From NCBI RefSeq assembly GCF_030272615.1, contig NC_081410.1, positions 185,055,619 through 185,119,618 on the forward strand: 64,000 bases of DNA, read 5' to 3'. This document shows, piece after piece, positions 22,858 through 33,954 of the stretch. Each line of letters starts with the position of its first letter. Positions within the stretch are counted from its first letter, which is position 1. The position numbers and the translations under genes are program-made. Under the pieces are notes generated by a model that had not been told where the DNA came from, ran no database searches, and saw nothing but the letters and a program-made list of their open reading frames with translations. Source of the stretch: Cryptomeria japonica. Lineage: Eukaryota; Streptophyta; Pinopsida; Cupressales; Cupressaceae.

Positions 22858-23224
22858 ATTGTTGGAGCATGGCATCAGACCAACAGAATTAACAGAGAAA
22901 CCTTTTTTCGGCTTTGATGAAGGAGAGATACTTCTCAGGGGGAGTAGATTGGATAAATTTGGTTATAACAATTGGTATTTGTAACAAGTTCTATGAACTG
23001 ATTGTATTTGGTTTTGTATTGCTTTGGCATTTGATGTCAAAGGGGGAGAGATATTAATGGAAAAACACATTATCTTTTGGGGAGAGATTATTCATTGGGG
23101 TAGAGATTGTTACTCTCTGTATCTGTATTTTGATAATCTCTTTGGGAGATTGTTGGTTTTTGGTTTTTGACATTTCTGCTTTGGCACTTAGATGGGTTTT
23201 CCATCTTGTGTTGCAATCAATGCC
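22858..23224 (+). other. Non-coding 3' tail of nested Copia
   Basis: No ORF. The G-rich phrases CAGGGGGAGTAG (22938), CAAAGGGGGAGAG (23039) and CAAAGGGGGAGATTG (23225) repeat the polypurine motif. Confidence 0.6.
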
Positions 23225-23236
23225 AAAGGGGGAGAT
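23225..23236 (+). promoter_or_regulatory. Polypurine tract of nested Copia
   Basis: AAAGGGGGAGAT directly precedes the LTR start TGTTGGTATTATGG at 23237. Confidence 0.85.
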
Positions 23237-24290
23237 TGTTGGTATTATGGATGTGTTGCATTGGTTTTGTCATTGATGTCAACACTTATCCTTGTGGAGA
23301 TCTTTGGTTATGTTCACTGGCATGTTCAGTGACTTATGCACTGTCACTGGTATTTGGTTCACCAGCAGGTTATATTTTTCACCAGCATTGAGGATGATCT
23401 ATTATCATCTGGAGATTACTTGGTTATGTCAAAGACATTGTTTGGACACTTGGTTTTGGTGATTTTATTATTGGTACAATCAAGTTTGCATATTTGTTGT
23501 TATCGGCAAATAGGTCTAGGTTATGGACCGGCAAGCATTATCTATTCCAGATCAGCATGGCATGTTATGGAGATGATTTGTTACTATTGTAAATGCATTG
23601 AGCCGACATCATACATCGCATATTGATTCATTTGTAATTGATTTTATTGTAATATCTTAGTGAGCCGACCTACACGTTTGGTCTTAGGTTTTGGTATATA
23701 TGTAAGATCTCATTTGTGAGATTAGGTAGTAGAGGAATGTGAAAAAGGATTGTAATAAGGTATATGCGAATATAAGCATAGATATACACGCATACATCAT
23801 TTGAAGATTCAAGGAAGGTATGAGGAAGATAATCAGAGCTTAACTAGTACTGAATCTAGCATATGAAGATGCTATTTTGAGCAGTATATTATCATTGGAT
23901 TTAACCATCCAATTGTAGTCAATGTGACTCCCATTTTGTGATTGAGCAATGAGTTCTAGGTAGTTGGCCTTTCTTCATGTGCAAACCCCATTTGTACACA
24001 CATACTATCTATAGTAGTATCATCTGATTGTGGGTAAGGTTTCCCACTATGGTTTTTCCCTTTACAGGGTTTCCACGTACAAATAACTATGTTATGTGTT
24101 GTGTATGTTATTTGTCTTTCTATTTCATGCATTAAACTTTACCGGTACTGCTATTAACTGCTAAACTGTCTACTGACATTAAATTTTGGTTTACCAGTAT
24201 TATGCACTAAGTTTGGTTAAGTTATATTTGGGTTGAAATTAATAGACAACTGATTCATCCCCCCTTCTTAGTTGCCTCTGGGTCCTAACA
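23237..24290 (+). repeat. 3' LTR of nested Copia
   Basis: 1054 bp, TGTTGGTATT...GGGTCCTAACA, followed by the TSD TTGAA (24291-24295). The conserved box (CCACTATGGTTTTTCCCTTT, GGGTTTCCACGTAC) is near 24045-24082. Confidence 0.9.
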
Positions 24291-24295
24291 TTGAA

Positions 24296-24661
24296 TTTGT
24301 TCAAAAAATCCTCAATGGTGGGAAAGGAATCAAGTGATAAGGAAACCAACTCTGCCTCAATCTGTAATGCCTAGATCTCATTAACTCTCCCGAAGAGAGT
24401 CTCAAACTTCAACCACATAGCTCGAGGAGTAAGCAAAGAATCAAGGTGAAACAAAAGACTTTCAGAAACATGCAATGAGAGAAAACCCATGGCCTCATCC
24501 ATCTTGTTTCTATGCTGAAGAATCTCAAAAGGACATTGCAACAGAGGCTAAACCTCATCCAAACAAGACCACAACCCTCGTGCCCTGATAAGCCTCATGA
24601 TGGGAGGCTTCCAGGTGTGATAGTTGTGTGATGTCAATAACTCAACTGAAGAATCTAGCAT
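24296..24661 (-). pseudogene. Outer Copia gag N-terminus
   Basis: Read leftward from ATG at 24661: MLDSSVELLTSHNYHTWKPP, then the UBN2 gag domain (LHVSESLLFHLDSLLTPRAM, WLKFETLFGRVNEI, SLSLDSFPTIEDFLNKF). At least two TAG stops replace expected codons. The frame runs into the TSD of the nested Copia and resumes on the other side at 17587, so the two stretches are one interrupted gene. Confidence 0.85.
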
Positions 24662-25830
24662 GAAACTCTACACCTGTACTTGCTTGTGTTTTTTTTATTA
24701 TGTGATCTTTCAGAATAGACAGAAGATGCAAAATGGTTTGTTTGTTTGGAGAGTTTTTGTTTTTTAATATGTCTGATATAAATGATAGAAAGTGATAAAA
24801 AAACACCCCCCCACAAAAGATAAACCCAAACCCTAGTACATAGTGATGAGAAGGAAGTAGTGCATAAGCAAAGAAACTTCAAACTGAAATCTCATGTACC
24901 TAATGAAATATATGAGAAACAAGATCACATATCTAAATATACCATGTTGAGTGCTTTCCAATGCCTAATCATTTTTGAAAAACAGAGTCCGTTTTCCCAT
25001 TCTACGACCCCCAAAGTCTAGAAAAGAGACCTCACTTTGACTGGAAAAAATTATAGTCAAACAACAAAATTGGAAAACAAATTCCAATACCACGAGGTCT
25101 GGCTCGGAACTAGCTTTCTGACGCCTATTCATTTTCAAAAAAATGACTCCGTATGCTCAAAATATGACAAAAAAACCAACCCCCCCTAAAAGAGGCAAGA
25201 GGGAGGTTGTGTGGTGGTAGGGCCGAGCAGAGGTGGCTCGTGAGTGGCACTTCGGCGACGCTCTTGTGGTGGACCAGCGGAGCTGGATGACGGGGGGGTT
25301 GCGGTGGTGGGTGGATGGCATAGCAGCTACAATAGGGGCGGAGGACAGTAGGCAGGTAGGGCCAGTGGGAGCCAGGGGCTGGAGGGCAGGGCCCGCTTTG
25401 ACAGGGCCGATGACCGGATTGTCAGGCCGGCGGGGACCAAAAGCCTAAAACTTTTGGATTTTTTTTGTATAAAAAGACTGCCGATATTTGAAAGAGGTTT
25501 TTCTAATTTTTTTCAAAAAATCAAATTTTGGCCTGCAAGCCGTAAAAAGGCAATTTAAAAAAAATAAAATTTCTCGAATTGTATGCCAGGGTCGTACAAC
25601 CTGGTACAGAACAAAAATACCCCTAGAGGCTCAGGAGTGAAAAATGGTCACATTTTACATGACCATAGGGGTTTTTGGTCCTTCTGAGCACGATGGTGAG
25701 GTCTGTTTGGGCCCAACGTGCTCAGAAAAAAGGCCTATCTCTAGGTGCACAAAAAAAAAGTTCTGAAAAACCCCAGATCTCCTTGCAATGCAAAACACTC
25801 AAAACAAGAACATGTAGTTGTTGATCTGAA
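24662..25830 (-). other. Leader of outer Copia, with a GC-rich island
   Basis: Between PBS and gag start, about 1.2 kb without supported coding sequence. Most is AT-rich, but about 25200-25445 is strongly GC-rich (GGTGGTGGACC- and GGGCCGATGACCGG-like), unlike anything nearby. A frame of 71 codons across the island has no recognisable features. Confidence 0.5.
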
Positions 25831-25842
25831 GCTTTGATACTA
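25831..25842 (-). promoter_or_regulatory. Primer-binding site of outer Copia (degenerate initiator Met)
   Basis: On the minus strand TAGTATCAAAGC directly follows the LTR end CTCTCACA, two mismatches from TGGTATCAGAGC. Confidence 0.75.
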
Positions 25843-26208
25843 TGTGAGAGTTGAGAAATACAACACCATAGGAGCCAAAATGATCTCTGCAAGCTGAATA
25901 AACCTGTTACAAGGAGAAGTGAGGAAGCAATAGACAAAAACCAAAATACACAGGAAATGCTCAAAAAGATGAGAGCTCTGTATTCACCAAAAATGTGTAA
26001 TAGAATAACGATACAAAAGAAAAGATTCAACCTCTAATAGGTCAAGAAAACCTCAAAGGGAAAATCCTAGGCTTGCACATAATAATTAATAAAAGAATTA
26101 ATTATTATGCACCTAATGTTAGCTTAAGTGTAAAAGAGATAAAGAGGAACTTAATTAATTAAACACATGTCGTTTAATTAATCAAGTAAAGACCCGATTA
26201 CTCTAACA
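25843..26208 (-). repeat. 5' LTR of outer Copia
   Basis: 366 bp; in its own orientation it starts TGTTAGAGTAATCGGGTC and ends CTCTCACA next to the PBS. The short LTR differs from the ~1 kb LTRs of the other Copia families here. The five bases beyond it, 26209-26213 (TCCAA), would be the TSD, but the other end is outside the window. Confidence 0.75.
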
Positions 26209-26796
26209 TCCAAGAGGCCAGGGTTCCAAGAATTCCATGATAATTTAAAGAAATACTATGATGTTGAGATACTTTTGCACACTGTAATGTGAAATATGAT
26301 GCTAATCTTGCATCTTCTTTCAAAAACTCTTAAAATAACCTCCAAAAGCTTGAAATTAGGCATGAGGGTCTAGAAATTTTTTGGCATACGCTAATAATTG
26401 TGTTCCTACTAGTATATTTGTAGCACATTTTATTTAAACACAGTGTGGTAATTCTCTTATGAAATATAAGTCTAATTATATTAGAAGCATCTCATATTGG
26501 AAGAGGTAGCTTGTTTCCTTTGTTCAAGATGTATTCTCTAGAGACTCCATCCACAAGACCTCACATAGGTAAAAATCCTTTCCTTGTACCATTATCTAAT
26601 GTTCCATATGAATATTTATTGTAATGGAAGAGCCCTCTACTTGTGTGGAATACAACACCCCTTTATTTGTTGTGTTTCTCATTGTTAGATTGTAGTTATG
26701 AAAAGTAGATCTGTTCAACTTCTCCACTTCTGTATTCTTAATCCCCTTCTTTTGTGGGATAACTCCTACTAGAAATATGATAATGGTTCATATGTC
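26209..26796 (+). other. Unassigned AT-rich DNA
   Basis: I see no ORF, LTR end or repeat here. It may be the pre-insertion background or a very old repeat. Confidence 0.5.
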
Positions 26797-26801
26797 CTCT
26801 T

Positions 26802-27747
26802 TGTTAAATATCTGGGCAACTGAGAGGGGGGTGAATCAGTTGACAACTTAAATTTTTTCAATATATTCACACATTTGGAATAACCAAGAGAATTAATTAA
26901 AGCGAATATAACATGAAAGCACATACACAAAAATAGATCATACAATGAACACCAGATATGACATGGAAAAACCACGTAGAATGTAAGTTCTCAATATATA
27001 ACATCGATTAAGGTGACACTGGTTAAGGTGATTTTTACAAAAGGTGGCTCATTACTAGAATGCTTACTGCGGGAGGGCTCACTGCCCAGAAAAAAGGCTC
27101 ACTATATAAGGAAGAAGAAAGAAAAAGAGAATCCACCACTATTACACAATCTGCAATACCAGAACTTCTTCCAGTCCCTTCTCAGCAACAACACACTTCA
27201 CACATAATCAACAATTGAAGTTTTCCTTTTCATTCTTTTACATGTTCCATATTTTTATTATTCAATTCATCCTCTTATTTATACTGTCTCAAGAAAACAT
27301 AATCTTCTAAGTCGGCCAAGACAAATATTTGAAATAGGTTAACACTAAACATTCTGATGGTGGGAAGGAATAAGAAGTAGACCATACCACAACACACATC
27401 ATTGGTTAGATTAACACCTTACATTCATCACAAATTCATGACTTGCATGCTATAGAAATGTCATTACTCATCCTCAAATTTTGGACTTAATCCAGACCCA
27501 AAATAGCACTACCCAACTTAGCAAAAATAAGAATGAAACCAAGATACTCATGAATACAAATGATTAACACCAAATCTAAATCTATATCACCATCAACTCA
27601 ATCAATCTGCATTGAATATTAATTGATACACATTTTCCAAAGCACCAAAGATTCTGGCAACGCAACTTCGAGATTACCAATACCAAAACCATATATTGAC
27701 ATCAATGACAACCATTAATGAGAACCATCAACATCATATTTTGAACA
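26802..27747 (-). mobile_element. Solo LTR, Copia type, TSD CTCTT
   Basis: 946 bp, TGTTAAATAT...TTTTGAACA on the plus strand, flanked by identical CTCTT at 26797-26801 and 27748-27752. The box ATGGAAAAACCACGTAGAA near 26962 shows that the LTR is in minus orientation. No internal region adjoins it, so it arose by recombination between the LTRs of a former element. Confidence 0.85.
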
Positions 27748-27752
27748 CTCTT

Positions 27753-28448
27753 TGGTGATCCAGTAGGGTTTATCCAAGTATAAATATTTGTCATGTAGCC
27801 TACTTAGTACTAGCTAGACCCACTCCTTAGTAAAATCTAAAATATCCATCTAGACATCTAGCGTTTTCTCTCCAATACATGTATTCTGTGGTGAATACTA
27901 GTTAGTACCCTTCTATAGTAGTGATTTTCCATGCTACTTAAAGGTGGAATAATATGTTTAATCCAAGGGTGAGTGTATGTAGTTCAAGATATTTTTTGTG
28001 TAACTTCAGTTGGAACCCATGAAAATTATGAGTTTTCTAGGTCTATTTCCATCACCTTGTAAGTGAATTCATTATATATCGATTAGGGCTTAGCTATGGT
28101 AGGGAAAAGTTTGAAAGAGGCCATGATTTTTAGATGGGGTGCGGGTAATGAGGTAGTTTAGAATTTGTAACTAAGATCACTATCAAGATGAGTTTGCAAC
28201 TGTGTGATTTCATTAGAGAATAATGATAGCTAGGATAGGCAAGTGAATGAATGAGTAGAGAAAGGTTATTTTATAAAATTTCTTAAGTCGACCTCATTTA
28301 ATAATGTAACCATTGCTAGTCATTCCTTGCCCTATTCTACATGTTATTTTTTACAACTATTTGGCTATTATTACCTAATTTTCCTACTTATTTATGATAC
28401 AATATAGTACAAATGGTTATGTTTTATATTAGCTTTGTTGGACTCAAC
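27753..28448 (+). other. Unassigned AT-rich DNA
   Basis: No coding frame or repeat recognised. The right border at about 28449 is where similarity to the gag array begins. Confidence 0.5.
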
Positions 28449-30085
28449 ATGCATTCATGACATCTATGGCCAAGTCTATTGCAGTTATAACATACATTGT
28501 TTACATTTCTTGCAGTAGCAAATGGACTTTTCTTATAATGCATAGGAGCAGATCTCTGCATGTCCCTACATCCTGACATATTATGGCCATATGCATTACT
28601 TCTTTGATAGACTACATTCTTGTTTCTAGACCTCTTTATGCATTCATCTGCCCTATGACCATACTCTTTGCAAGAGAAGCAGTAACTAGTAAAGGATGGC
28701 ATGTGACTTAAAAATTTATTCTGCCATGCATGAGCAGATCTTACCGGTTTAGTATCTCCAATTTTTCTTTTCTAGGGGTGGATCTTGGATCGTCCATTCT
28801 CTGCAGCTCTTCCATCTAATCCCTTCTTTTCCTAGACTTTCCTTGACTTAGTAGCAACAACATTTCCTTTTCTTCTACTGGCAGTAGGTCTTCTTTGTTG
28901 TCTTCTCATGTTTTTTCTTCTAGTGAAGCTGCCTTCTCCCATCTTCCCTTTTTCTTTCAGATCTACATTACTCCTCCTTGTGGTAACAGTCTTTTTCTCC
29001 ATGTCTTCACTAGTTGAAGTTAGGTCAATCTTTGTACTTGGAGCATTTCTAAATGCGAAGGTTAGACCCTTGCCATTTCCACTTGAGGAGAGAAATTGAG
29101 TATCTTTGTGGGGGATATCCTTGCTTGTGGAGAATTCACCATTATCAAATCGTAATCCTCTGGTATCCTTGGAGTGTCTTTGTTGACTCAACATTTTGTC
29201 TAGGGCATTAGTGCTACCATCATACCAGATTCTCACCTTGAGCTCATTCTGACACTTCTCAAGGTCTTTCCTGAGTTCCTCCAATTCACCAATTAGATCT
29301 TGACATTTCTTGTCCTTGGCCTCTAGCTCTGATGCTAAATCTTTGCATCTGCATGTCTTAGTTTCCAACTTGGATTTGGATTCCACATTCCCCTTCTTAA
29401 TATCATCCACTTGTATTTTTCAGATTAGCAATAGCTAAGTCCGACTCTTGAAGACTATTGACCAACTGGGTTTGTCCCACTATAGCAGCATTCTTGAACA
29501 ACTTGTATTCTTTTCTTACTCTGCTAAGTTCTTCAAGTGCACTTACAAGATCTCCTTCAAGATATACTTCAGCTTCTTCTTCTTCTTCATCACTCCCACA
29601 TAGATCTTGCCGGTGACATTCAACTGCACTATCACTTTGAGATGTGTGCATCTCACATTATATCTCTTGGGCCATAAAGATATGAGTTTCCTCATCACCA
29701 AAACTCTTGCAGCTACTGACATAATTTCCTCTCTCATCTACACAGTCATTCTTCTTGCTTTCACAAACTAACCCTGCAAATATAGGCTCATTTCCATATT
29801 CTTCAATCTATCCCATAGGCTTTTTGCCAATTTCTATCTATCCACCTATGAGGAAATATCATCTAAGAGACCAGAAAGTATAGCCTTCATTTCTTCATCA
29901 TTACACCGATATCTTATTTCTGCTTCTGAACCTGTGGAAGGACTGACATGACTAGGGAGACCATTTACAATAGACATCCAGACATCATACCCTAATGAGG
30001 ACAGGTAGACTTCCATTCTACAACACCAAATGGAATAGTTAGACCCATTTAACACTAGAGTTGGGATTGACTCAAACCTAACTAT
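28449..30085 (-). pseudogene. Gag of array unit A (truncated)
   Basis: The start codon has become ATA (about 30085). The N-terminal domain has LNGSNYSIWCCRMEVYLSSL and GYDVWMSIVNGLPSHV, followed by the ILSGLLDDISS helix. An acidic linker, a coiled-coil stretch (LEELSRVRKEYKLFKNAAIV, then DLIGELEELRKDLEKCQNEL) and basic linkers follow, then two CCHC knuckles (CFSCKEYGHRADEC and CYNCNRLGHRCHEC). Several stops and frame changes. The C-terminus is lost at about 28449, where similarity to the other units ends. Confidence 0.85.
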
Positions 30086-30143
30086 TGTGTCCTAATACCA
30101 GAATCTACCCAAGCTGGAGAAAGCTTATCTAAATGGGAACCTA

Positions 30144-30156
30144 GGCTCAGATGCCA
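30144..30156 (-). promoter_or_regulatory. Primer-binding site, array unit A
   Basis: Minus strand TGGCATCTGAGCC follows the LTR after two bases; it is derived from TGGTATCAGAGCC. Equivalent sites lie at about 36042-36054 (unit B) and 41798-41810 (unit C). Confidence 0.75.
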
Positions 30157-30158
30157 AT

Positions 30159-32644
30159 TGTTGGACACAAGATGCCACTGAGAGGAGGGTGAATTGGTGG
30201 TTTGCAAACTTTACCTTCTTTATCCTAAGGTGCATGTAACGGTTCCATATAACAATTTTACCTACTGCTAAGATAAGGAAAGACAACATAATACAACCAC
30301 ACAAAAGGGGCACATCACATAACACTGTTTATATGATGAAAACTGATAGTGGGGAAAACCCTCGATGAGCAATGCTGCTGGAGACATTCTACCCCAATCT
30401 AGCCTCACAATGAAAATCTAATTATAATATTTTGGGCACCAATCCAAGGAGCAACAACCCCTGATTTAGGGAACCAACCCAAGGAGCACCAACCCCTGAT
30501 TTAGGGCACCAACCCAAGGAGAACCAATCCCTAACTGATTTATGTGCTACAACCCAAAGGAGCACCAACCCCTGCACTAAGCACCAACTTAGGGATCACA
30601 AATGATAACATAAAATCAATACACAAGTAATAACCTTGTTACAAATGAGTTTTGTAACACCTTCTATCGATTGCCTCTTTCCTTTCACTCTTCATCTGTT
30701 ATACCCGTCACTTCTTTGTCTATCTAAATCCCTATTCTCTTCTTGTTGACTCCACCGATTTCTTCTCTTTGTAATCTCTCCCGATTTGGATCATCCACAT
30801 TACATGGAGTTATGCTGGTTCTCTGCAATGCACCTTTTTGCCTCAATTTTCTTTGTCACACTCTTTCTACTCATGTCAGATCTTCTTACTCATTCTGTAC
30901 ACTTGTACCGATATGATCTCCTCTCTATTCTTCCACACTCTTTCGGTTTGTTCTTTGTCGGTTCACACACACACTTTACCGGTTTCTCCTTCAACACACA
31001 ATCACTTAAGATTTTTGCCACTATGACTTAGACTGATTTCTTCACTTGCAGAGGCACACCCACATTTTATCCAACATCACATATCATCGACCATAACTTG
31101 AATATTTATAATCAAGTCTTCCCACCAAAAACCAATTCAAACTTTAGGCAGTTAGGGTTTCTTCATCGGCCATGAGGAAAACCAAATACAATCAAATATC
31201 CTTCCAAAGACTGACCACTTGCAACAAATCAATCAAACTCCACCAATCTCACTGCTTGCAATATACATTTGCTAAGTTTAGCAAACATGGTTCTATTCCT
31301 CGACCTACTTTGTTCAATCATATTTAATGATCCCTTGGTTGCCTTCTCTAGGTTAGATCTGCAATTGAATATCCTTCCTTGGTCGTAGCATCACATAGAT
31401 CTTCAGTCTTCATCAAAACGCAAATCTCTACTACACATCCCATGAATCACGCAGTTGACATAAATGTCGATCTGCCACCATCTACCTCGCCAATAGACAC
31501 TTCAACGACACACCACACCAACCTATGCATTCAAGTTCCACTTCAACTCAACATGGCATCTTTGTCAGTATCAACCTTTGCTAGGTCATTTATGTCGGTT
31601 TGAATAGGATCACCCACCAACCCCATAACCGGGTTCATCTACCTTTGCACAAACCCTGCTGATTATACCCTAACCAGTCAACCTTCAAAACTGCAATTTG
31701 CTGCTATGTCGATGGACCACCTCATGCACATCTTCATCAAATGAGAGCCTTCTACATCTTCACTTTGTCACCTTTACTAGTGGACTTACTTACGTGTAAC
31801 CAACTTTCAACAAACTCCATCTTCAATCCGGAATTGTCCTCTGTCTACAACTATTCCAAATTTGCCTTCTTCATCATTTGACCGATCCTTCTCTTAACGA
31901 GTTTTCCAAGATGGAAAACATATCCTTCCTTCTCTGTACCAACAACTCAACATGTCTACCTTTGCAAATCTAATACACATCTATGATCTTAAGGTCAGAA
32001 GGCTTCCTCATCATTCACATTTGTCATTGAGTCTATGCATCCAATCTCCTACCTTTGCTTCCTCTGACTGCCTTCTCTTAGAGGAATATGATGCATTCCA
32101 TGCATATGGTGAGATAAGTTACACTTACTGGTGGGAGTGGAATTATGTCACCTGCTGGTATTAATGTGACATCTCTGAGGAGTAGATACATCTCCAACTT
32201 GACATATGACTTGGTAGCTTTCCCATATGCCATCTTTGCTTACTGAAGCAACACATTTGCTGTCAATATTTTCTTCATCTAGTGGGAGTCTTGTTGTGTG
32301 ACATCCAACTCATACCGGTGTCCTACACATGCTTCACCTCCGGTGTTGATGTGATTCTTAGTAACATTCCCCCTCTTCATCATAACCAATATCCAATAAC
32401 CTTGCATTCTTCCAGAAGACATTATAGTTGACTAATCTCCAATACTTGTCTTTAAACCAAGACCACACTGACTTGTGTACCAGTGATCATCAATGACATC
32501 GCAAGGCTGGTTGACATCAAAGACAACATGTTAACTATTCTCCCATTTCAGTTATCCTACTCTACTTGTAACATGCAATATCGATGATAGTTATACCGGT
32601 AATCTGATATACAGGTTGACATCAATGACAACTCAATGCCAACA
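30159..32644 (-). repeat. LTR A of the array
   Basis: 2486 bp, plus-strand ends TGTTGGACACAAGATG...CTCAATGCCAACA. Near 30420-30600 a short phrase (CACCAACCCAAGGAG and ACCAACCCCTGATTTAGGG) repeats several times. Otherwise non-coding; small frames inside it are not shared by the other LTR copies. Confidence 0.88.
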
Positions 32645-33954
32645 ATCTCCCCCTTTGGCATTGATGTCAACACATGTAGTATCCAACATACTACATATTT
32701 TTTCTCCCCCTTTGACAACAATGACAAAGGCCACTGACAGGGCTTCTCTCTCCTTGTGTCTACCAGGCACTGATACTTTTCTCCCCCTTTTCTCTAGTGG
32801 ATACATCTTCTCCTTTAACCTTCATACTTTGCATCCTCTCAAATCCTCTCAAATCAAAATATTTGAGATGGAGGGTTCAACCATCAACTGGCACCAATTT
32901 CTTAGCAACCAAGTGTATATGCAAACTAGAACCCTAATGCACATGCAAGACTAAATCCAATTAAAGGCCCATGAGTCAGTGAATACAACATACTTGTTGG
33001 TCAAACTGGATCATCTCCCCTTGATATACAGAAGCCATTCTTACCTCAAATTGTTGATACCAAGTGTTGGAGCTAACATTGTTACCAAATGCATGTTCTC
33101 TTCTGCAAGTACTTTCCCTCTTAGCAAGCAACACTCCCAGTGATCTAGTTGTGATTTCAATTTAATAGGCATTGAAATTTCTCACAATCTTGGATACCTC
33201 CAAAGCCAGAAACATACTGGTACAACCATAGACATTTGCACACCCTCTGTGTCCAACAAGTGTGATACTTAGTCAAAAAACATGGTTGTCAACTCCCCCT
33301 GAGTTATGCATCTCAGGTCCACATTGTCGGTCAGGTCCAAAACCAGAGCTCCAATCTTCACCATATACCGGTTGAGCTGTGCATATGTGATCAATCTAAC
33401 GATCTATCATCTCCACAATTTCCACCACAACATATGACATGATCCTTGGTCTACACAATGCCATACAATATCATCATCATGCCATAAATCAAACCAATTA
33501 GCCCACAAAGGATGCATGCATACATAATCAACAACTAGACCAACATATGTCATTCATGCTTTCATCAACACCACATAAGACATAAAATCCTCATTCTATG
33601 CTATTAGGTCTAATGAAATGATCCTAGACCTCATTCTCTTACATAATTTGCACTATCGGTTAGTATTCATACCAGTAATATACTGTGCATACTAATTTTC
33701 TAGCCTAGTCCAATTTCTCTATCGGGACACCCTGTCCATCAGCCTCCATCCTCTTGTGTCGAGATACAAATTGTTAGACACAAGTATGAGTGTGTAGTCA
33801 AGGGTAGTAACTAGTCAACCTCCTATCTCAACTTGTCCTTCTTACCGACAACAACCTGTCATCTCCTTTGTCCTTTTCAAGAAAGAAGGTGAATGATGTG
33901 ATCAATAAGAGACTCCCGCTAAGATCCTGCATCTCATTTAAGCCTTAGGATATA
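32645..33954 (-). other. Non-coding 3' internal region between gag B and LTR A
   Basis: 1.3 kb. Next to the LTR is the polypurine tract (plus-strand ATCTCCCCCTTTGG at 32645-32658). Pol would lie here in a complete Copia but none can be read in any frame. The region is shared with 38444-39745. Confidence 0.7.

Larger units (their letters stand above)
17593..24290 (+). mobile_element. Complete Ty1/Copia retrotransposon nested in outer Copia gag
   Basis: 6698 bp: LTR (17593-18652), initiator-Met PBS (18655-18666), gag and pol in Copia order (PR-IN-RT-RH), polypurine tract (23225-23236), LTR (23237-24290), perfect 5 bp TSD TTGAA. Pol has numerous stops and frameshifts and the two LTRs differ by many substitutions and small indels. 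It is therefore much older than the duplication of the tandem array's LTR. Confidence 0.95.
1..26208 (-). mobile_element. Outer Ty1/Copia retrotransposon, split by two nested insertions
   Basis: Minus-strand Copia element whose parts occur in the expected order from right to left: 5' LTR (25843-26208), PBS (25831-25842), leader, gag N-terminus (24296-24661), gag C-terminus plus protease start (16933-17587) and integrase core (1-255). Its 3' half lies outside the window. It is interrupted by a plus-strand Copia element (17593-24290) and by a tandem pol-less LTR array (about 255-16932). About 0.7 kb of pol between protease and the middle of integrase is missing, and this gap lies exactly at the left junction of the array. 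The continuity of the gag frame across the 17593-24290 insertion is direct evidence that the outer element is older. It is a pseudo-element with several stops and frameshifts. Confidence 0.85.

Noticed and set aside
25233-25448. 71-codon frame in the GC-rich island
   Set aside because: GC-rich DNA opens frames by chance; no conserved residues and it opposes the element's coding strand.
31379-32164. Frames repeated in the array LTRs (about 31379-32164, 37532-37954, 43119-43776)
   Set aside because: They shift register and length between LTRs A, B and C, so no coding constraint is visible.
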